Source: Ignavibacteriota bacterium (GTDB taxonomy: Bacteria > Bacteroidota > Ignavibacteria > Kapaibacteriales > UBA2268). Taken from it: DNA of 36,218 nucleotides. The translations under genes and the position numbers were made by a program. This document shows positions 32,661 through 36,218 of this stretch, in pieces. The first letter of the stretch is position 1. Every line of letters starts with the position of its first letter. The notes beneath the pieces were generated by a model. It ran no database searches. It saw only the letters and a program-made list of their open reading frames with translations, and was not told the DNA's origin. The DNA is taken from the NCBI GenBank assembly GCA_016219595.1, contig JACRLY010000040.1, positions 1 to 36,218 of the forward strand, in the 5' to 3' direction.

Positions 32661-33263
32661 TTATAAACCAGATAAACTTTTTAACTCTTGAGTTATTTTC
32701 TTAACAGCATGGTAATAATTAGCTTTCAAACCTCCTACTGATGTACCAAGTACTTTAGAAATTTCTTCGTAAGACATTTGGTCAAAATACCTTAGTGAAA
32801 AAGTTTCCCTTTGTTTTTCAGGGAGTTTTTTCAAGACATTAAGTAATGCTTCTTCATTTTCTTTTTTCTCAATTTTATCTAATGGTGAATCATTATCGGA
32901 AGCATACAAATTAATTAATGTATTTGAATTATCTTCATCATTATCAGAGAAATCGAGTCTCATAAAATTCAAAATTTTCTTCTTTCTCCTCATATTTGCT
33001 GCAACATTGGCAGTAATCCTGTACAGCCATGTTTTTACATTACTGTCACCCCTGAACTTGTGTAGATTATTCAATGCTTTTATAAAAACTTCCTGCGAAG
33101 CATCATCGGCATCATCATAAGATTGAAGGTAGCGTAATGCGGTAGAAAAAACAAAATTCTGGTGTTTGCGTACAAAAGCGGTTGCAGCGGCTTCACTTTT
33201 GTGCTCAGTGTAATTTTTTATGATTTCTGAATCGTTTTCCAGTACCAAAGCTAATACATCCAT
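32661..33263 (-). CDS. ECF (RpoE-type) sigma factor
   Basis: Alternative sigma factor that directs RNA polymerase to stress promoters. Region 2 is recognisable (ALRYLQSYDDADDASQEVFIKALNNLHKFRGDSNVKTWLYRITANVA), then a variable acidic linker (FSDNDEDNSNTLINLYASDNDS), and region 4 (LPEKQRETFSLRYFDQMSYEEISKVLGTSVGGLKANYYHAVKKI). At 200 residues it is standard. It is first in the operon with the anti-sigma and Spy-like genes. The gap to the anti-sigma gene holds the perfect palindrome. Confidence 0.94.
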   Translation of the reverse strand: MDVLALVLENDSEIIKNYTEHKSEAAATAFVRKHQNFVFSTALRYLQSYDDADDASQEVFIKALNNLHKFRGDSNVKTWLYRITANVAANMRRKKKILNFMRLDFSDNDEDNSNTLINLYASDNDSPLDKIEKKENEEALLNVLKKLPEKQRETFSLRYFDQMSYEEISKVLGTSVGGLKANYYHAVKKITQELKSLSGL

Positions 33264-33358
33264 CGTTTTTTCTAAATATAATAAATTTTAGTGATTAGAC
33301 ACACATATTTCAGAAAGGTTTAATTCGAAATTTATGTAAAGTATGAGTAATATGAACG

Positions 33359-34612
33359 TTAACTTGAAAATAAATTATAAGAAGGTAATTCAATAACAAA
33401 TGTAGAACCCTTTCCGGGTGAAGTTTCTTTGAGATAAATCTTCCCGTCATGGTAATCTTCTACTATCCTCTTGCATAGACTTAATCCAAGTCCCCATCCA
33501 CGTTTCTTGGTCGTAAATCCGGGAAAAAATATCTGTCTTCTTTGTTTTGCAGTCATACCTTTTCCTGTATCTGTTACAGAAATATTTATATGACTTTGAG
33601 CTTTACAACTTAAATCAATAAAGACTTTTCCTCTTTTATTCTCTATAGCTTCAGTTGCATTTTTCAACAGATTTTCAATCACCCACTGAAACAGATCGGG
33701 ATTTATTGAAGCTCCAATTGATTTATCAAGATTTCGAACAATTTCAATTTGCTTTCCAATATGCGGAAGACGTTTTTCAAAATAAGTACAAATTTGTTCA
33801 ATTACTTCAGCAAGATTTTTTGAAAATTTTTCAGGCTTTGAACCGATTTTAGAAAACCTTGTAGCTATAATATTGAGCCTGTTAATATCACTTTCCATTT
33901 CATTAATTGTATCAATTAATGTTTCAGGCTTATCTTTATTCAATCGTATTATTTCCATCCATGCCATGAGGCTTGAAATAGGAGTTCCAAGCTGATGTGC
34001 AGCTTCCTTAGCCATTCCAACCCAAACTTTTGATTCCTCATTTCTTCTGATTGTGCTGAAGGCAATGTACCCTATTATAATGAAAGTAATAACAATCAGT
34101 ATTTCGACAAAAGGAAAAAATCTCAGCTTATCAATTAAAAATGAATGGGAATAATAAAACTTTTGAAGCAACTTGCCATCCGGTCCTTCTATTATTATTG
34201 GTTCATAAGTTTCTCTCATCTTACTAATAGTTTTTAACAGAAATTGTTTCTGTTCTTCCATTGTCATTGATGTATCTATATGCACATTAATAGTATATTG
34301 GTCATAAGGATAAATCGGGTCATCATTTTTATCGGTAATAATAATCGGGAATGATAAAGTAGGGGTAATATTATCAATCAAAAATAAATAATCTTCAAAT
34401 GAATTTGGATCTGAATACCTTTTATAAATATCTGTGTAAAATTTAACAGTCTTTTGTTCAATGCTTATTAATTCGGCAACAAGTGACTGCGTGTACAAAA
34501 TCATGGAGATGAAAATTCCAAAAGCTGCTACTCCTAATAAAATTTTAAGCTGCCATTTCGAGTAAGTGAAGCGATAAAAAATATCGGATATTTTGCTTTT
34601 GTAAAATCTCAT
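33359..34612 (-). CDS. Membrane sensor histidine kinase (orphan)
   Basis: Two membrane helices (about residues 22-42 and 168-186) enclose a periplasmic sensor of about 125 residues. The phosphoacceptor His206 lies in GMAKEAAHQLGTPISSLMAWME, the HisKA variant common in Bacteroidota. The ATPase domain has the N box NLLKNATEAIENK, the G1 box DTGKGM and the G2 box GWGLGLSLCKRIVEDYH. No HAMP domain is clear and no response regulator gene adjoins it. It starts three bases after the hisS stop, so the two are most likely one transcript. Confidence 0.92.
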   Translation of the reverse strand: MRFYKSKISDIFYRFTYSKWQLKILLGVAAFGIFISMILYTQSLVAELISIEQKTVKFYTDIYKRYSDPNSFEDYLFLIDNITPTLSFPIIITDKNDDPIYPYDQYTINVHIDTSMTMEEQKQFLLKTISKMRETYEPIIIEGPDGKLLQKFYYSHSFLIDKLRFFPFVEILIVITFIIIGYIAFSTIRRNEESKVWVGMAKEAAHQLGTPISSLMAWMEIIRLNKDKPETLIDTINEMESDINRLNIIATRFSKIGSKPEKFSKNLAEVIEQICTYFEKRLPHIGKQIEIVRNLDKSIGASINPDLFQWVIENLLKNATEAIENKRGKVFIDLSCKAQSHINISVTDTGKGMTAKQRRQIFFPGFTTKKRGWGLGLSLCKRIVEDYHDGKIYLKETSPGKGSTFVIELPSYNLFSS

Positions 34613-34615
34613 ATA

Positions 34616-35866
34616 TTAAATGTAATTGAAATTTTCAATTGAATTAAGTGGAACACTTTTCTGTTCGGATGTCTGCATATTTTTGATTGTCAGAATTCCA
34701 TTATTTATTTCATCATCACCGATAATAATCACGTATTTGGCTCCTATTTTATTTGCCTCCTTCATTTGTGATTTCACTGACCGTTTCTGCAAGTCTATCA
34801 TAACCCTGATATTTTTATTTCTTAATTTATTAGAAATATCTAATGAATGTTTTATAAATTGGGAATTTGCCGTTACAATATAAACTTGTGGAGATGACTC
34901 TGATTGTCTTAGTTTATTTGTTTGTTCAAGTATTAATAAAATTCTTTCAATACCCAATGCAAATCCCACTGCAGGTGTTGAGGGTCCACCCAATTGTTCT
35001 ATTAAATTATTGTATCTGCCACCACCTCCAAAAGAATCCTGCGCACCTAAAATTGAACTTTGAAATTCAAATACAGTATGATTGTAGTAATCTAAACCTC
35101 TTACTAACCTGGGATTTATTTTAAAGGATATGCCGGAATCACTTATTAATTGTATAACCTCATTATAATGAATTTTGCTTGGCTCATCAAGATAATCGAT
35201 AATAACGGGTGCTTCTTTGAGAATACTTATATCATTATTGTCCTTAGAATCAAGTATTCTTAAAGGATTTGTTTCAAGCCTTAATATGCTGTCATCAGAT
35301 AATTTTTCTTTAACTGATTTCAAATATTTTACCAATTCTGCTACATAGGTTTTCCTTGATTCATCAGAACCGAGTGAATTAATAAATAAATTATAATCAT
35401 CAATTCCGACAGACCTGAATAATGAATCTGCTAAAAAAATCACTTCAGCATCAGCTTCAGGATTTGGCGAACCGATACATTCAGCTCCATATTGATGAAA
35501 TTGGCGCATTCTACCCTTTTGCGGTCTTTCAAATCTGAAAAACGGTCCAAAATACCATAATCTTAATAATGGAGAATCATGCAACAAAGAATTTTGTACA
35601 ACCGACCTAACGAGTGCCGCAGTCATTTCAGGTCTTAGGGTTAAAGATTCATTACCCTTATCATGAAATGTATACATTTCTTTGTTTACTACATCTGTTC
35701 CCTCACCGATTCCCCTGGAAAAAACCTCTGTCTTTTCAAAAATTGGAGTTCTCAATTCCTTGTAACCATAAAGATGTGAAGTATTCCGAAATGACGATTC
35801 CACAAAATCCCAATATCCCACTGTATCAGGTAATATATCTTTAGTTCCTCTTACCGATTGAATCAT
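34616..35866 (-). CDS. hisS: Histidine--tRNA ligase
   Basis: Class II synthetase charging tRNA-His. I start at MIQSVRGTKDILPDTVGYW (35866), which gives the conserved RGTKD N-terminus; the track has ten more codons. Motif 2 is FFRFERPQKGRMRQFHQYGAE, the histidine-specific loop LVRGLDYYNHTVFEF, and motif 3 AVGFALGIERILLIL. The C-terminal anticodon-binding domain (PQVYIVTANSQF, NIRVMIDLQKRSVKSQMKEANKIGAKYVIIIGDDE) is complete. At 416 residues it is normal. The only tRNA synthetase gene here. Confidence 0.96.
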   Translation of the reverse strand: MIQSVRGTKDILPDTVGYWDFVESSFRNTSHLYGYKELRTPIFEKTEVFSRGIGEGTDVVNKEMYTFHDKGNESLTLRPEMTAALVRSVVQNSLLHDSPLLRLWYFGPFFRFERPQKGRMRQFHQYGAECIGSPNPEADAEVIFLADSLFRSVGIDDYNLFINSLGSDESRKTYVAELVKYLKSVKEKLSDDSILRLETNPLRILDSKDNNDISILKEAPVIIDYLDEPSKIHYNEVIQLISDSGISFKINPRLVRGLDYYNHTVFEFQSSILGAQDSFGGGGRYNNLIEQLGGPSTPAVGFALGIERILLILEQTNKLRQSESSPQVYIVTANSQFIKHSLDISNKLRNKNIRVMIDLQKRSVKSQMKEANKIGAKYVIIIGDDEINNGILTIKNMQTSEQKSVPLNSIENFNYI

Positions 35867-35912
35867 TTTAATAACGTATTTGTTCCAAAAAAGCAAATTT
35901 ATTAAATAATAA

Positions 35913-36218
35913 TCATTTATGAACGTTCAATTGACGTGTTATTTTTGTTGTTGGTGTTTGTAATATATAGTAGTAACAACCTGAAGGAATATCATTTACA
36001 TCAAGAATTATTTCGTAATGACCTGGGTTCAGCTCCCGGTTAACAAGTGTTTTAACCACATTTCCCATAATATCAATAATTAAAATATTTGATAATATCA
36101 CAAAAATTACAAAATTTTGCAATATCTCAAAAAGAGCAGGCAAAGGATTTGTAAATGTGCAGAGTATAAGCCCAAAAATATTGAATGGTTTGGCATTTGT
36201 AGTCCTTTCAGCTGTTCC
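35913..36218 (-). CDS. C-terminal T9SS sorting domain of a protein cut by the window edge
   Basis: The frame stays open from the stop at 35913 to the right edge of the window, so the TTG at 36143 in the track is not a start. The last 60 residues are a type A T9SS sorting domain: IDIMGNVVKTLVNRELNPGHYEIILDVND, then IPSGCYYYILQTPTTKITRQL. The part before it (TNPLPALFEILQNFVIFVIL) is a poor match to the usual NYPNPF...T.I.F.LP block, which may mean some decay or a frame problem. The rest of the gene is outside, so the function is unknown. It ends 46 bases before hisS on the same strand. Confidence 0.75.
   Translation of the reverse strand, partial: GTAERTTNAKPFNIFGLILCTFTNPLPALFEILQNFVIFVILSNILIIDIMGNVVKTLVNRELNPGHYEIILDVNDIPSGCYYYILQTPTTKITRQLNVHK

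Overview
The window looks like a low-GC chromosome from the Bacteroidota/Chlorobiota (FCB) group. The signs are a SusC/SusD pair, type IX secretion (T9SS) C-terminal sorting domains on two proteins, a two-part ComEC without a metallo-beta-lactamase tail, TAnnTTTG-like promoter words, and AT-rich start regions with few strong Shine-Dalgarno sites. Order-level placement (Kapabacteria, Ignavibacteria or similar) is a guess. No tRNA, rRNA, CRISPR array or transposase was found.

Left part (1-5.3 kb): the 3' part of a SusC-type TonB-dependent receptor, broken by an in-frame amber codon; its SusD-like lipoprotein; an intrinsic terminator; and a ComB-like phosphosulfolactate phosphatase. Next come ftsK (with a puzzling N-terminus), 1.16 kb of gene-free DNA packed with short repeats and palindromes, and recN. 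Convergent with recN is a two-gene polysaccharide export unit (Wza-like then Wzz-like, minus strand). An inositol-monophosphatase gene then overlaps dapF by ATGA, and an M20 amidohydrolase follows.

Middle part (17-26.7 kb): a seven-repeat T9SS-secreted protein; a metallophosphoesterase carrying three in-frame copies of a palindromic repeat and lacking the GHTH metal motif; an isochorismatase-fold hydrolase; a small membrane protein; an AlkD-like protein; a lipoprotein; methylglyoxal synthase; an MBL-fold hydrolase; a PgeF/YfiH protein; and a comEC gene split by an internal deletion and frameshift.

Right part (26.8-36.2 kb): two paralogous 66-residue membrane hairpins and a third hairpin fused to a GRAM/PH-like domain. 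A RelE-type toxin-antitoxin pair, glmS (with a recognisable attTn7-like 3' end), an antitoxin whose ParE partner survives only as a 16-codon stub, and a MazEF-like pair form a toxin-antitoxin cluster around glmS. The minus strand then carries an ECF sigma factor - anti-sigma factor - Spy-like operon, a hisS-histidine kinase pair, and the C-terminal sorting domain of a T9SS protein cut by the window edge.

The strongest unusual signals are: (1) a palindromic repeat present as an intergenic hairpin and also as a 51-nt, 17-residue tandem in-frame repeat inside the metallophosphoesterase, with a 33-nt core identical 11 kb away; (2) several reading-frame lesions (SusC, FtsK N-terminus, metallophosphoesterase N-terminus, ComEC, ParE); and (3) the toxin-antitoxin cluster at glmS. 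I see no complete, clearly new multi-gene system. The small-membrane-protein/GRAM cluster is the best candidate for an undescribed gene family.
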